The notes under the pieces were generated by a model that worked only from the letters and a program-made list of their open reading frames with translations, ran no database searches and was not told the DNA's origin. Positions 23,726-33,248 of a stretch of 64,000 nt of DNA are shown here, piece after piece. How positions within the stretch are numbered: position 1 is the stretch's first letter; each line of letters opens with the position of its first letter. The DNA is from JANXVR01 sp034667405 (GTDB lineage: Bacteria > Actinomycetota > UBA4738 > HRBIN12). The stretch covers positions 310,001 to 374,000 of the forward strand of contig JAXDJX010000019.1 of the NCBI GenBank assembly GCA_034667405.1. Reading direction: 5' to 3'. The position numbers and the translations under genes were made by a program.

Positions 23726-25327
23726 TTGGGCATCGTCGAGGAACGGCTAACGCCGGAGGCGCCGCCGAACGCCGGAGACGCGAAGGCCGGAGACGCGGAG
23801 CCCGAACTCGGACCGCTCCCGGGTTTCCTACGTCCGCTCGTCGACCGGGTCGCCCGGATCCGCGCTACCGTGCACGCGAAGCTGCTCGCAGGATTCCTGG
23901 TGATCGCCGTGCTCCTCCTCGCGATGGGGATACTGAGCGTCTTCGTGCTCAACCGGGTCAACAGTCAGGTCGACCGGCTGACAGCGCTCAACCAGCAGAC
24001 CGACCTCGCCCGCGAGATGATCTACAAGGTCACCGCCCAGATGCACTATCGAGCCATGGCGCTGGTGACGAAGGACGGCAGCTGGAACGACAAGATCACG
24101 ATCGCCAAGGAGGATTTCGCTCGGTACTTGGCCGAGATCCGCGCCTATCCCGAGCCCGATCGCACCACCTTCTTCAAGAGGCTCGATGCCACCAACGCCC
24201 TCTTCGATACATCGAGCGCGAGTGTTACCGCCCTGTTCAACGCCGGCAAGATCGACGAGGCATTGGCAGCGCACATCTCGCAGGAACACACCATCTCCCA
24301 CCTGCTCGAGGATTCCCTCAACGTGCTCATCGACGATTCGGAGCACCGGGTCGTCGTTGAGACGGCCGCATTCAAGTCCGATCGTCAGTTCCTCACGTTC
24401 GCGGTGGCGACATTCTCGGCCCTCAGCCTATTCGGCGCCCTGCTCCTGGGGGCGGTCCTCTCGTGGTCGTTGATCCGCCCGGTCCGCAAGGTGGACCAAG
24501 GCCTCGAGTCGATCGCTGGTGGGGATTTCGACACACGGATCGAGGTGCCGAACCGGGATGAGTTCGGCAACCTCACGACCAACCTCAACCGCACCACCGA
24601 GCACCTAGCCACCATCTATAACGACCTCGAATCGTTGAACGCCAACCTGCAAGAGATGGTGGACGCCAAGGTGGCGGAGCTCGAGCGCGCGTCACGGCTC
24701 AAACGCTACCTATCCCCCGCACTGGCTGAGTCGATCATCAGCGGTGAACGTGACATCCAGCTCGGATCGAGCCGGAAGTTCCTCACGGTCTTCTTCTCCG
24801 ATGTCCGAGGGTTCACGGCCTCGGCCGAGCAGATGGAGCCGGAGGAGTTGGTCGACGAGCTGAATGATTACCTGTCGGAGATGACCGACATCGTGTTCAA
24901 GCATGGGGGCACGTTGGACAAGTACGTCGGCGACGCCGTGATGGTCTTCTTCGGCGACCCGGTGCCGCAGCACGACCACGCCGAACGAGCAGTGCGGATG
25001 GCGTTCGAGATGCGCGAGCGGATGACCGAACTCCGGGAGCGATGGCTCCGCAAGTATCACGACACGTTCGAGATCGGCATCGGGATCGCCACCGGATGGG
25101 TGACGGTCGGCGACATCGGCTCGGCCGCGCGCAGCGACTACACGGTGCTCGGGAATGAGGTCAATCTCGCCTCACGGCTGGCGGATCGGGCCAAGCCGGG
25201 TCAGATCCTGGTCACCGAGCGAACCATGATGAAGGTAGATGATTTCGCCGACGGCACCATCGTCGACGAGATCAGCCTCAAGGGCATCAGTCGCCCTATC
25301 CGGATCTACGAACTGGGATTGCCGTAG
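23726..25327 (+). CDS. Membrane-bound class III adenylate/guanylate cyclase with HAMP domain
   Basis: 533 residues. Short charged N-terminus, first membrane helix (about 50-72), a helical extracytoplasmic sensor of about 140 residues, second membrane helix (about 220-242), a HAMP linker (VRKVDQGLESIAGGDFDTRIEVPNRDE region) and a C-terminal cyclase domain (about 345-530). Catalytic features: metal aspartates in FFSDVRGFT and KYVGDAVMVFFGD, substrate lysine in DKYVGD, SDYTVLGNEVNLASRL with transition-state Asn/Arg. Expected to make cAMP (or cGMP) in response to an outside signal. TTG 23726 is preferred because GGAGGAG is ideally placed; GTG 23714 is the alternative. Confidence 0.88.
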   Translation: MGIVEERLTPEAPPNAGDAKAGDAEPELGPLPGFLRPLVDRVARIRATVHAKLLAGFLVIAVLLLAMGILSVFVLNRVNSQVDRLTALNQQTDLAREMIYKVTAQMHYRAMALVTKDGSWNDKITIAKEDFARYLAEIRAYPEPDRTTFFKRLDATNALFDTSSASVTALFNAGKIDEALAAHISQEHTISHLLEDSLNVLIDDSEHRVVVETAAFKSDRQFLTFAVATFSALSLFGALLLGAVLSWSLIRPVRKVDQGLESIAGGDFDTRIEVPNRDEFGNLTTNLNRTTEHLATIYNDLESLNANLQEMVDAKVAELERASRLKRYLSPALAESIISGERDIQLGSSRKFLTVFFSDVRGFTASAEQMEPEELVDELNDYLSEMTDIVFKHGGTLDKYVGDAVMVFFGDPVPQHDHAERAVRMAFEMRERMTELRERWLRKYHDTFEIGIGIATGWVTVGDIGSAARSDYTVLGNEVNLASRLADRAKPGQILVTERTMMKVDDFADGTIVDEISLKGISRPIRIYELGLP

Positions 25328-25358
25328 GCCTCCTGAAGCATATGGATGTCCAGCTCCT

Positions 25359-25700
25359 TCATTTCAGCATCGCCTGCATGACCCGCTGCGCCTTCTCCGG
25401 GTCCGGGTCCCCCAGCATCTCGCCCGGGGCCTTCGGAACGATCTGCCAGGACAGACCGAACTTATCCTTGAGCAGCCGCACTGCGACTCGGAGCCACCCT
25501 CCGTGAGCTGCTTCCACAGAAGGTCGACCTCGTCTTGCGTCTCGCAGCGCACCAGGAAGGAGACGGCTCGGTGAAGTTGAATTCCGGACCCCCGTTCAGG
25601 GCGACGAATTCCTGCCTCGAAGCTCGAACGTTGCGCTCATCACAGAGCCCGTCGTTCCCGGCCCACCCTCTCCGTACCGCGAGACTCTCGATAGGACACT
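25359..25700 (-). pseudogene. Decayed VOC/PhnB-like (glyoxalase-fold) gene fragment
   Basis: Read on the minus strand this 342-bp stretch encodes, in pieces, a PhnB-type VOC protein: RYGEGGPG.TGSVM.ATFEL, then EFVALNGGPEFNFTE, then SFLVRCETQDEVDLLW and SESQCG, then LKDKFGLSWQIVPKAPGEM and a normal C-terminal QRVMQAMLK stop. Three single-base losses shift the frame: near 25615 (GGG to GG), near 25567 (GGCC to GCC) and near 25473 (TGGC to TGC). The first roughly 30 residues are absent, cut off where the P-loop ATPase gene begins. Restoring one G at each site gives a continuous family match. Confidence 0.8.
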
Positions 25701-25706
25701 AGACAC

Positions 25707-26252
25707 ATGAACGGACCGAGGTCCGCCAACCTCCACATCCTCACAGGCGCGTTCGGGGTGGGCAAGACCACGATCCTGTACAACATCGGCGCGGGTGTCC
25801 GTTGCGTCGGTGAACCTGCCAGAGAGATCATCGCGGAGCAGCGTGCGATCAACGGCGCTACCTACGATCCCGCTCCATCCCTGTTCGTCGAACTGCTACT
25901 TCAGCGCTCGATCGAAAAGCATGAGGCGGCGCAAGCAGGAGACGGGCCTGTGCTCTTCGACCGAGGTGTTCCAGACTGCATCGCGTACGCGGCCCACAGA
26001 GGGCTCGACGTCACCTCACCTACCCTCGCCTCCGAAAGGTATCGCTACAACCGCGAGGTGTTGTTGTTGGAGCCTTGGGAGGAGATCTACACGACCGACG
26101 ACCTGCGGACGCTGCCGTTCGCTCCCACGCTCGCGTTCCACGAAGCACTCGTCGACGCCTACCAACGAGCGGGGTACACCCTGGTACCCGTGCCCCGAGG
26201 GTCGGTCGACGACCGAACCGCCTTCGTTCTGGACTTCGTCAGGCGACCATAG
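25707..26252 (+). CDS. P-loop AAA-type ATPase/kinase-like protein (AAA_28-like)
   Basis: 181 residues. Walker A is LTGAFGVGKTT (about residues 12-22); a Walker-B-like VLFDRGVPDCIAY follows (about 89-101). The pattern, with EPAREIIAEQRAI after strand 2 and a final VDDRTAFVLDFV helix, matches small stand-alone AAA/nucleoside-kinase-like ATPases. Substrate unknown. ATG 25707; its upstream region overlaps the decayed VOC gene, and its 3' end overlaps the lon stop by 14 bases, tail to tail. Confidence 0.75.
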   Translation: MNGPRSANLHILTGAFGVGKTTILYNIGAGVRCVGEPAREIIAEQRAINGATYDPAPSLFVELLLQRSIEKHEAAQAGDGPVLFDRGVPDCIAYAAHRGLDVTSPTLASERYRYNREVLLLEPWEEIYTTDDLRTLPFAPTLAFHEALVDAYQRAGYTLVPVPRGSVDDRTAFVLDFVRRP

Positions 26253-28566
26253 CGTCGACGCGCAGGGCCACCTCCAGGACATCCGTCACGTCTTCTGCGA
26301 TGTGAAAGGTGAGCTGCTCGCGGACCTGTTCGGGCACATCGTCCAGATCGCCTTCGTTCCGCTTCGGCACGATGACCTCCGTGAGGCCGGCTCGGTGGGC
26401 CGCGAGCACCTTCTGCTTGACGCCACCGATAGGCAGCACGCGACCTTGCAACGTGACCTCGCCGGTCATCCCCACCACCGGACGAACCGGCGTGTCGGTG
26501 AGCAGCGAGACCAACGCTGTGGTCATGGTGACCCCGGCGCTCGGACCGTCCTTCGGCACCGCGCCCGCGGGCACATGCACGTGGAACCGTCCGCGCAGCT
26601 TCTCGGCTGCGATCCCCAGTTCGTCCGCGTGGGAACGGATGTAGCTCAGGGCGATCTGTGCCGACTCTTTCATGACGTCGCCCAGCTGGCCGGTGAGGAT
26701 GAGCCCGTCGGAGCTCTCGCCACCGTCCTCGCGCGTCGCTTCGATGAACAGCACGTCGCCACCCGCGCCGGTCACGGCAAGGCCTGTAGCAACGCCAGGG
26801 ACGGCGGTTCGCTCGGCGGCTTCGAAGAAGAACTTCTGACGGCCCAGGTAGGTGCGAACGTCATCGGCCCCGACGGTGACCGGGGGCGTGACATCGCCCG
26901 CCGCGATCTTCGTCGCGACCTTGCGGAACACCTTGCCGATCTCGCGTTCCAGGTTCCGCACGCCGGCTTCGCGGGTGTAGTCGCCGACCACCGCGCGCAT
27001 GGCGGCATCCGTCAGCACGACCTCGTCGGCTCGTAGACCGTTGCGCTCCAGCTGCCGCGCGACCAGGTGGTGCGTCGCGATAGCGACCTTCTCGTCCTCG
27101 GTGTAGCCGTCGATCCGGATCACTTCCATCCGATCGAACAAAGGGCCGGGGATGGTCTCGGCGACGTTCGCGGTCGTGATGAAGAGGACCTCTGACAGGT
27201 CGAGATCCACGTCCAGGTAGTGGTCACGGAAGGTGTGGTTCTGCGCCGGATCCAGCACTTCGAGCAGCGCGGACGAAGGATCGCCGCGCCAGTCGGCACC
27301 GACCTTGTCGATCTCGTCCAGCATCATCACCGGGTTCTTCGTACCGGCGTCTTTCAGTGCGCGCACGAGGCGGCCGGGCAGCGCGCCCACATACGTGCGC
27401 CGGTGCCCTCGGATGTCCGCTTCGTCGTGGATGCCGCCCAGCGACACGCGGACGAACTTCCGTCCCAGCGCCCGGGCAACGGATTCGCCCAGCGAGGTCT
27501 TCCCCACGCCGGGGGGTCCGACCAGCGTCAGGATCGCCCCGGAGCCGCGGCCGGTTGCCTCACCGAGCCCGCGTTCCTGCCGCAGCTTGCGCACGGCCAG
27601 GTATTCCAGGATCCGATCCTTCACGTCCGCGAGACCTTCGTGATCCGCGTCCAACACCGCGCGCGCATCGGCGATGTCGAGGTTGTCGTCCGTTCGCACA
27701 TCCCATGGCAGTTCGGTCATCCAGTCCAGGTAGGTCCGGATCCAGCCGTACTCCGGCGACTGCTCCGAGGTTCGCTCCAGGCGGCCCAGCTCACGCTCTG
27801 CTTCCTTGCGAACGTCTTCGGGCATGCCTGCCTCGGCGATCTTGGTGCGGTACTCCTCAACGACGTTCTCTTCGCCGTCCTCACCCAGCTCCTTACGGAT
27901 GGCGCTCATCTGCTCGCGCAGGATGTACTCGCGCTGACGCTTCTCCATGCCTTCGCTGACTTCGGTACGGATCTTGTCCTTCAGTTCGACCTCGCCCAGG
28001 ACATCTTTCGCCCAGCCCAGGACCTTCTCCAGGCGCGTCTCGACATCGACGGTCTCCAGAACCTCGATCTTCTGCACGACCGACAGATCGGGCGAATAGC
28101 CGGCCGTGTCAGCGATAGCGCCGGGGTCGGAGATCCCACGGAGGAACTCGGCGACCTGCGGCACGCCGCGAGCCTCGACGATGGCCTCGATGGTGGCGCG
28201 GTACTCACGGGCGAGTTCGCTGGCGCGAGCTGATGGCGACGGTTCCTCCACCGTTTCAGCTTGTACCCACGTGGCTTCACCGGTGCCCGGCACGCCGACG
28301 CCGATCACGGCTCGGTGGACGCCGCGGATGACCACGGCGGCGGTCCCGCCGCGGAGCTGGCCCATCTCTTCAACCTGCGCGACGGTGCCGACACGGGCGT
28401 AGGACTCATCCACCCGCGGGACCAGGAGGACCTCGCCCCCGGCGGCGGCCCCTACAGCGGCACGGGCTTCATCGGATTCGATGGTGAGGGTGACGACCAT
28501 GCCGGGGAGAACCACGCCGGTGGTCAAGGGCAGGAGGGGAAGTGCTCTCGTGTCGATGTCGGTCAT
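26239..28566 (-). CDS. lon: ATP-dependent Lon protease
   Basis: 775 residues, full Lon length. N-terminal substrate-binding domain (about 1-200), coiled region with YILREQMSAIRKELGE, AAA+ module with Walker A GPPGVGKTSLG and Walker B MMLDEIDKV, and the C-terminal peptidase with the Ser/Lys dyad: S676 in KDGPSAGVTM and K717 in GGVKQK. Degrades misfolded and regulatory proteins in the cytosol. ATG 28566 has GGAG nine bases upstream. An inverted repeat upstream (28578-28614) may be a heat-shock operator. Confidence 0.97.
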   Translation of the reverse strand: MTDIDTRALPLLPLTTGVVLPGMVVTLTIESDEARAAVGAAAGGEVLLVPRVDESYARVGTVAQVEEMGQLRGGTAAVVIRGVHRAVIGVGVPGTGEATWVQAETVEEPSPSARASELAREYRATIEAIVEARGVPQVAEFLRGISDPGAIADTAGYSPDLSVVQKIEVLETVDVETRLEKVLGWAKDVLGEVELKDKIRTEVSEGMEKRQREYILREQMSAIRKELGEDGEENVVEEYRTKIAEAGMPEDVRKEAERELGRLERTSEQSPEYGWIRTYLDWMTELPWDVRTDDNLDIADARAVLDADHEGLADVKDRILEYLAVRKLRQERGLGEATGRGSGAILTLVGPPGVGKTSLGESVARALGRKFVRVSLGGIHDEADIRGHRRTYVGALPGRLVRALKDAGTKNPVMMLDEIDKVGADWRGDPSSALLEVLDPAQNHTFRDHYLDVDLDLSEVLFITTANVAETIPGPLFDRMEVIRIDGYTEDEKVAIATHHLVARQLERNGLRADEVVLTDAAMRAVVGDYTREAGVRNLEREIGKVFRKVATKIAAGDVTPPVTVGADDVRTYLGRQKFFFEAAERTAVPGVATGLAVTGAGGDVLFIEATREDGGESSDGLILTGQLGDVMKESAQIALSYIRSHADELGIAAEKLRGRFHVHVPAGAVPKDGPSAGVTMTTALVSLLTDTPVRPVVGMTGEVTLQGRVLPIGGVKQKVLAAHRAGLTEVIVPKRNEGDLDDVPEQVREQLTFHIAEDVTDVLEVALRVDAMVA

Positions 28567-28577
28567 GACGCTGGCTC

Positions 28578-28614
28578 CGTTCTTGAGTTCTAGAGGTTTG
28601 CATCTGCAAGAACG
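28578..28614. repeat. 8-bp inverted repeat upstream of lon
   Basis: CGTTCTTG (28578-28585) and CAAGAACG (28607-28614) are exact inverted copies separated by 21 bases, 12 bases before lon. The left side includes CTTGAGT (28582-28588), one half of the HspR-binding HAIR consensus, but the matching half at the proper N7 spacing is absent. Possible heat-shock operator or mRNA hairpin. Confidence 0.45.
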
Positions 28615-28778
28615 AACCGGAGCCCGTAGCTATTCCATGATGTAAGCCCGATTACACCCGTCACTCGGTCCGCTGATGGCCCTCCTTGCCCACCGGGTAA
28701 GCATCGTCTGAGTCCTCCCGGTAGGATTCCCCGGTTCCGGTGGGGCAGACCCAACCAGTCACGAGAGGGGTTCGCGAG

Positions 28779-30218
28779 TTGCTGGACGTGGCGAAGATGG
28801 CAGTGCTGGCGGCGCGCAAGGCCGGTGCGGACTACGCGGACGTGCGGGCAGGAACAGATGAGACCGAGTCGCTCACGGTTCGCAATGAGGAGATGACGGG
28901 GATCGACCGGTCCATCTCCACGGGGATAGGGGTGCGGGTCCTCGCCGGCGGCCGATGGGGATTCGCCTCGACATCACGCTTGGACGAGGCCGAGATCACG
29001 CGTACCGCAGAGCTGGCCGTGCAGATCGCACGAGCGGCGAGCCGGATGGCCGGCCAACCCGTCACGCTCTCGCCGGTCGAACCGGCCGAAGGCGTCTGGC
29101 GCGGTCAGTGCATCGAAGATCCCTTCACCGTTCCGCTGGAGGAGAAGGTCGCGCTCCTCATGGAAGCCACCCGGCGCATGCGGAACGTTCCCGGGTTGAG
29201 CTATGCGGAAGGCGGCCTCGACTTCTTCCGACGCCGCACCTTCTACGCCTCCTCCGACGGCGCAGCCACCGAGCAGGAGGTCACGCACAGTGGCGGAGGT
29301 ACGGTGGCCACTGCCGTCGGCGACGGCGACGTGCAGCGTCGCTCCTATCCCAACTCGTTCCGCGGCCATGTTCGCGCGGCAGGATACGAGCACATCCGCG
29401 CGCTGGGTCTCATCGAGGAGGCGGAGCGCATCGGTCGGGAGGCGGTCGAACTCCTCAGAGCGGCCGAGTGTCCGAGCGAGGTCACGACACTGGTCCTGGA
29501 TTCGGGGCAGATGGAACTGCAGATCCACGAATCCATCGGTCATCCGGTGGAACTCGACCGGGTGATGGGGATGGAAGAGGCCTACGCAGGCGGCTCGTTC
29601 GTCACCCCGAGCGATCGCGGATCGCTCCGGTACGGCAGTCCCCTCATCAGCATCACGGCGGACGCCTCACTTCCCGGCGGACTGGGAACGTTCGCATGGG
29701 ACGACGAAGGGGTGCCGGCGCGATCCACACCGATCATCGTGGACGGCATCTTCCAGAACTTCTTGACCAGCAGGGAGACCGCCCCCAGCATCGGGGAGTC
29801 GTCCAACGGGACCTCGCGCGCGGACGGGTGGAGCCACCTCCCGCTCATCCGCATGACCAACATCTCCATCGAACCCCGCGAGGGAACACTGGCCGACATC
29901 ATCGCGGACACGGCAGACGGCATCTTCATGACGACCAACACCTCCTGGTCGATCGACGACAAGCGCATCAACTTCCAGTTCGGGTGCGAGATGGCGCGAC
30001 GGATCAAGAACGGCCAGCTCACCGATCTCTACCGCAACCCGAACTACACGGGTATCACGCCGGAGTTCTGGGGTTCGTGCGATGCGGTGGCTGGGCGCGA
30101 AGACTGGGTGGTGTGGGGCACGCCGAATTGCGGGAAGGGCCAACCCGGCCAGGTTGGCCGCGTCGGGCATGGCGCTGCTCCCGCGCGGTTCCGCAACGTT
30201 CAGGTAGGGGTGCGCTGA
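28779..30218 (+). CDS. tldD: TldD metalloprotease subunit
   Basis: 479 residues. TldD-family zinc peptidase: the metal motif HESIGH (H250, E251, H255) is intact, followed by the conserved SPLISITADASLPGGLGTFAWDDEG and GESSNGTSRADGW region. With TldE/PmbA it forms a heterodimer that trims unfolded or modified peptides (microcin B17 maturation, CcdA degradation in E. coli). TTG 28779 chosen from homology (protein starting LLDVAKMAV) and a GAGAGGGG ribosome-binding site; GTG 28740 is an alternative. A TAGGAT -10 lies at 28722-28727. Its stop overlaps the next start (TGATG). Confidence 0.92.
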   Translation: MLDVAKMAVLAARKAGADYADVRAGTDETESLTVRNEEMTGIDRSISTGIGVRVLAGGRWGFASTSRLDEAEITRTAELAVQIARAASRMAGQPVTLSPVEPAEGVWRGQCIEDPFTVPLEEKVALLMEATRRMRNVPGLSYAEGGLDFFRRRTFYASSDGAATEQEVTHSGGGTVATAVGDGDVQRRSYPNSFRGHVRAAGYEHIRALGLIEEAERIGREAVELLRAAECPSEVTTLVLDSGQMELQIHESIGHPVELDRVMGMEEAYAGGSFVTPSDRGSLRYGSPLISITADASLPGGLGTFAWDDEGVPARSTPIIVDGIFQNFLTSRETAPSIGESSNGTSRADGWSHLPLIRMTNISIEPREGTLADIIADTADGIFMTTNTSWSIDDKRINFQFGCEMARRIKNGQLTDLYRNPNYTGITPEFWGSCDAVAGREDWVVWGTPNCGKGQPGQVGRVGHGAAPARFRNVQVGVR

Positions 30219-31567
30219 TGCCCGGGCTGCTGGGACGCGACGGGTTCGAGGCGGTGGCATCCGCTGCGTTGGAGCTCTCCGGCGTGGACGGCGTCGAGGT
30301 GCTCCTCATGCACGAATGGGGCGGCAACACCCGGTTCGCGAACTCCGAGATCCACCAGAGTACGGCGCGTGAAGATACCGGGCTGCGCGTACGGGTGGTA
30401 AGTCGCGGGCGCGTCGGCGTGTCCGCGACGAACGAGTGCACGCCCGAGGGCGCGCGCCAAGCCGCCGAAAGCGCTCGTGAGATGGCCGAGATCGTGGCGC
30501 CCGATCCTCTGTGGCCCGGTTTGACCCCGAAGACCGACACGGCCGAGCTTCAGCGGTTCGATGAAGCGACGGCGAACGCCTCACCTGAGGCGCGAGCCGA
30601 GGCAGTGGCGACCTTGATCGGGCAAGCACCGTCCGGGTTCTCCGCGGCCGGAGCCTACGAAACCGTGGCCTCGGAGATCGGTGTGGCCAATACGGAAGGA
30701 CAGGTGTGCTGGGGTTCACAGACGCAGGCCTCCATGACGACCGTCGTCAGCGGCGGCGACGCCGGGAGTGGCTTCGCCGAGGCGTTCGCCGGTTCGACCA
30801 ACCACGTGGATGCCGAGGCCATCGGCCGAACCGCCGCGCGCAAAGCATCGGCCTCTCAGAACCCGAAGGCATTGGCGCCCGGGGTGTATCCCGTCGTGTT
30901 GGAGCCGGCGGCCGTGGCCACGGTGGTCGGGTTCCTGGCGTGGGTCGGGTTCGGCGGCCGCGACTACATCGAAGACCGCTCATGCTTCAGCGGGAAGGAG
31001 GGTGAGCAGGTCGCGGCGTCGCAGGTATCCATCACCGACGACCCAGGGCATCCGGACACGCTGGGGCTCGCCTTCGACTTCGAGGGCGAGCCGCATCGCC
31101 GCGTTGACCTCGTGAAGGACGGGGTTTTCCGCAGTGCCGTCTACGACCGGCGGATCGGGAAGGAGGCCGGTGTGCCCTCCACCGGTCATGCACTGCCCTC
31201 CCCCAACCCTGAGGGTCCGTTCCCGCTCAACCTGTTCCTGGCGACCGGGGATGCAGATGTGGAGCAGATGATCGCGGCCACCGAGCACGGCCTGCTGGTC
31301 ACCCGGTTCCACTATTCGAACGTCGTGAACCCGGTGGAGGCCTCGATCACGGGGATGACGCGCGATGGAACGTTCCTCATCGAGAACGGCGAGGTGACGG
31401 GGCCGGTGATGAACTTCCGGTTCACCCAGTCGATCCTCGCGGCGCTGTCGGCGACCACCATGATCGGCAGCAAAGCGGAACTCGCCAGCGAGTTCTTCTT
31501 CTCCGCTTCCCGGGTTCCGGCGCTGAAGATTGAGGAGTTCAATTTCAGCGGCCGCAGCGACCACTAG
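30218..31567 (+). CDS. pmbA: TldE/PmbA protease partner subunit
   Basis: 449 residues of the PmbA/TldD superfamily without a HExxxH motif, as expected for the non-metal TldE partner. Features are the GLRVRVVSRGRVGVSATNE strand, the LEPAAVATVVGFLAWVGFGG segment and TGHALPSPNPEG near the C-terminal barrel. Start ATG 30218 shares its A with the tldD stop. The two genes are certainly co-translated, consistent with an obligate heterodimer. Confidence 0.93.
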   Translation: MPGLLGRDGFEAVASAALELSGVDGVEVLLMHEWGGNTRFANSEIHQSTAREDTGLRVRVVSRGRVGVSATNECTPEGARQAAESAREMAEIVAPDPLWPGLTPKTDTAELQRFDEATANASPEARAEAVATLIGQAPSGFSAAGAYETVASEIGVANTEGQVCWGSQTQASMTTVVSGGDAGSGFAEAFAGSTNHVDAEAIGRTAARKASASQNPKALAPGVYPVVLEPAAVATVVGFLAWVGFGGRDYIEDRSCFSGKEGEQVAASQVSITDDPGHPDTLGLAFDFEGEPHRRVDLVKDGVFRSAVYDRRIGKEAGVPSTGHALPSPNPEGPFPLNLFLATGDADVEQMIAATEHGLLVTRFHYSNVVNPVEASITGMTRDGTFLIENGEVTGPVMNFRFTQSILAALSATTMIGSKAELASEFFFSASRVPALKIEEFNFSGRSDH

Positions 31568-31629
31568 GCGAGTGGGCCGGGATCGCCCGGTCGCGGTAGG
31601 CTTCTGACTCCGGAGTGCCAGGAGGCCGC

Positions 31630-32097
31630 ATGCAAGTCGCAGATGTCATGCACACGGACGTGAAGACCGCCGACAGCGGGGACACCTTCGCCGATGTCGC
31701 GAAGCTCATGCGAACGAACGGCATCTCCTCCGTAGTGGTGCTGGAAGGCAAGAAACTTGCCGGGATCGTGACCGAGCGCGACATCGTGAACCTCGTTGCC
31801 GCCGGTGGTGATCCTCACAGCGTGAAGGTCGAGCACGGGATGACTCGCCGCGACCTGGAGACCATCAACTCGAAGACCGATCTCAACGACGCCGCCGAGC
31901 ACATGGTCAGCCGCAACATCCGGCACCTCCCCGTGGTGGATCGCGGCAAGGTGGTCGGCATCGTCTCCATCCGTGACCTCACGAAATGGGCGGCCGAGGA
32001 ACTGGCCGGCGGACACGAGATGCCCGACATCGCCTCCAGCCACAAGGCGCTGCAAGCCGCGAGTGACCTCCAGAAGCAGCGTCGCAAAGGCGCATAG
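31630..32097 (+). CDS. Tandem CBS-domain protein
   Basis: 155 residues made almost wholly of two CBS motifs (about 1-60 and 70-130): VADVMHTDVKTADSGDTFADVAKLM..GISSVVVLEGKKLAGIVTERDIV and the second RNIRHLPVVDRGKVVGIVSIRDL. Such pairs bind adenine nucleotides and often act as energy sensors. ATG 31630 is preceded by AGGAGG; a TAGGCT -10 (31597-31602) implies a leader of about 20 bases. No fused effector domain; partner unknown. Confidence 0.9.
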   Translation: MQVADVMHTDVKTADSGDTFADVAKLMRTNGISSVVVLEGKKLAGIVTERDIVNLVAAGGDPHSVKVEHGMTRRDLETINSKTDLNDAAEHMVSRNIRHLPVVDRGKVVGIVSIRDLTKWAAEELAGGHEMPDIASSHKALQAASDLQKQRRKGA

Positions 32098-32103
32098 CCC
32101 GCG

Positions 32104-33159
32104 CTACCTGCAGACGTAGTACGCGTTAACGACGTCACCCTCGATCCGTCGGAGGTCGACGTCCGTGAACCCGGCTTCACCGAGCATCTTCAGCGCGAGT
32201 TGGGTTCCCCAAACCGCACCGACGCCCAGGCCACCGGGCACCGCGAGCGACACCGTCATGCAGTGGAAGAGCGAGAAGGTGTAGAGGTAGGGGCCGAGCA
32301 TATGGCCGACGTTGTCTTCCGGGTTGCTTGACGCGTCGATGTCGACCATGAGGTAGATACCGTCGGGCCGCATGCCCTTATGTATCGCCGCGAGTGCGAG
32401 GTCTGGCCTGGCTTGGTCGTGGATCGCGTCGAACGTTGTGATGAAGTCATAACTATCTGGAAGGTTGACGGCATCCATCACCTCGAAGGATGCGTTCCCC
32501 AACCCTTTGCCTTCAGCCTCGGCTCGACCCGCGGCGATCCCTTGTTCAGAGATATCCAGGCCGATGAAACGGCTCTTCGGGAACGCCTCGGCCATCACGT
32601 TGATCGCATGCCCCTGCCCGCAACCAACATCGGCTACGTCGATGCCGGCTCCGAGCCGATCCACGAGGCCCGGGATCGACGGAAGGACGGTCTGCACCAG
32701 GGTGGTGTCCACCACTTCGCGCGACTCTGCTCCCATCAACCCCTGGAAGCGGGGGAACTTCGCGTAGGGGACGCCTCCCCCTTCCTGGAAGACCCGCAGA
32801 ACGTCGTCCTCGACCGATGCCAGGAGTCCCACGTACTGCGACTGCCCCGCCATGTTGTCGGCCCCCGCGGCCCGCGTGAGGAACGCCGCGTGTTCGGCCG
32901 GCAACGTGTAGGTCAGCCCCGCGGGGTCGTAGTCGATCACGCCGGCCGAGACGAGTCCGTTGAGCCATTCGCGAACGTAGCGCTCGTCGTATCCCGCTGC
33001 CGTCGCCAGCTCACCGGACGTGGATGGTTCGAGGCTCGCCATCGCATCGAACAACTCCAACCGGTGCCCGACCGAGAGGAGCAGTGAGAGGAAGGCTCCG
33101 TTGAGAACTCCGAGCAGATGCTCGCCGAATGCATCGGCCTTGCCGTGGTCGAACGCCAT
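32104..33159 (-). CDS. SAM-dependent methyltransferase with N-terminal winged helix
   Basis: 351 residues. The first 90 residues form a winged-helix dimerisation domain (ELATAAGYDERYVREWLNGLVSAGVIDYD), followed by a class I methyltransferase with IDVADVGCGQGHAINVMAEAFP (SAM motif I), FIGLDISEQGI and a motif-IV-like FITTFDAIHD. Architecture resembles O-methyltransferases and mycobacterial Rv1405c-like proteins. Substrate unknown. GGGGGAC ribosome-binding site and a minus-strand TAGGTT -10 precede it. Confidence 0.85.
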   Translation of the reverse strand: MAFDHGKADAFGEHLLGVLNGAFLSLLLSVGHRLELFDAMASLEPSTSGELATAAGYDERYVREWLNGLVSAGVIDYDPAGLTYTLPAEHAAFLTRAAGADNMAGQSQYVGLLASVEDDVLRVFQEGGGVPYAKFPRFQGLMGAESREVVDTTLVQTVLPSIPGLVDRLGAGIDVADVGCGQGHAINVMAEAFPKSRFIGLDISEQGIAAGRAEAEGKGLGNASFEVMDAVNLPDSYDFITTFDAIHDQARPDLALAAIHKGMRPDGIYLMVDIDASSNPEDNVGHMLGPYLYTFSLFHCMTVSLAVPGGLGVGAVWGTQLALKMLGEAGFTDVDLRRIEGDVVNAYYVCR

Positions 33160-33248
33160 GACGTCCCCCGATCCGCCTCGTCAGAGCGAAACCTAGCCAC
33201 CTCACGCGACCGGCGCAAACCGACCGGAGGTTCCGGCCCGCGGATCGG

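Noticed and set aside
23556..23750. 64-codon frame in the cyclase leader
   Set aside because: Arg/Gly/Ser-rich, no ribosome-binding site, overlaps the cyclase start; more likely leader RNA than a gene.
27220..28233. 337-codon plus-strand frame opposite lon
   Set aside because: Antisense to the AAA+ part of Lon, no recognisable motif.
28582..28605. Full HAIR (HspR) operator at lon
   Set aside because: Only the CTTGAGT half is present; the position for the second half (after 7 bases) does not read ACTCAAG.
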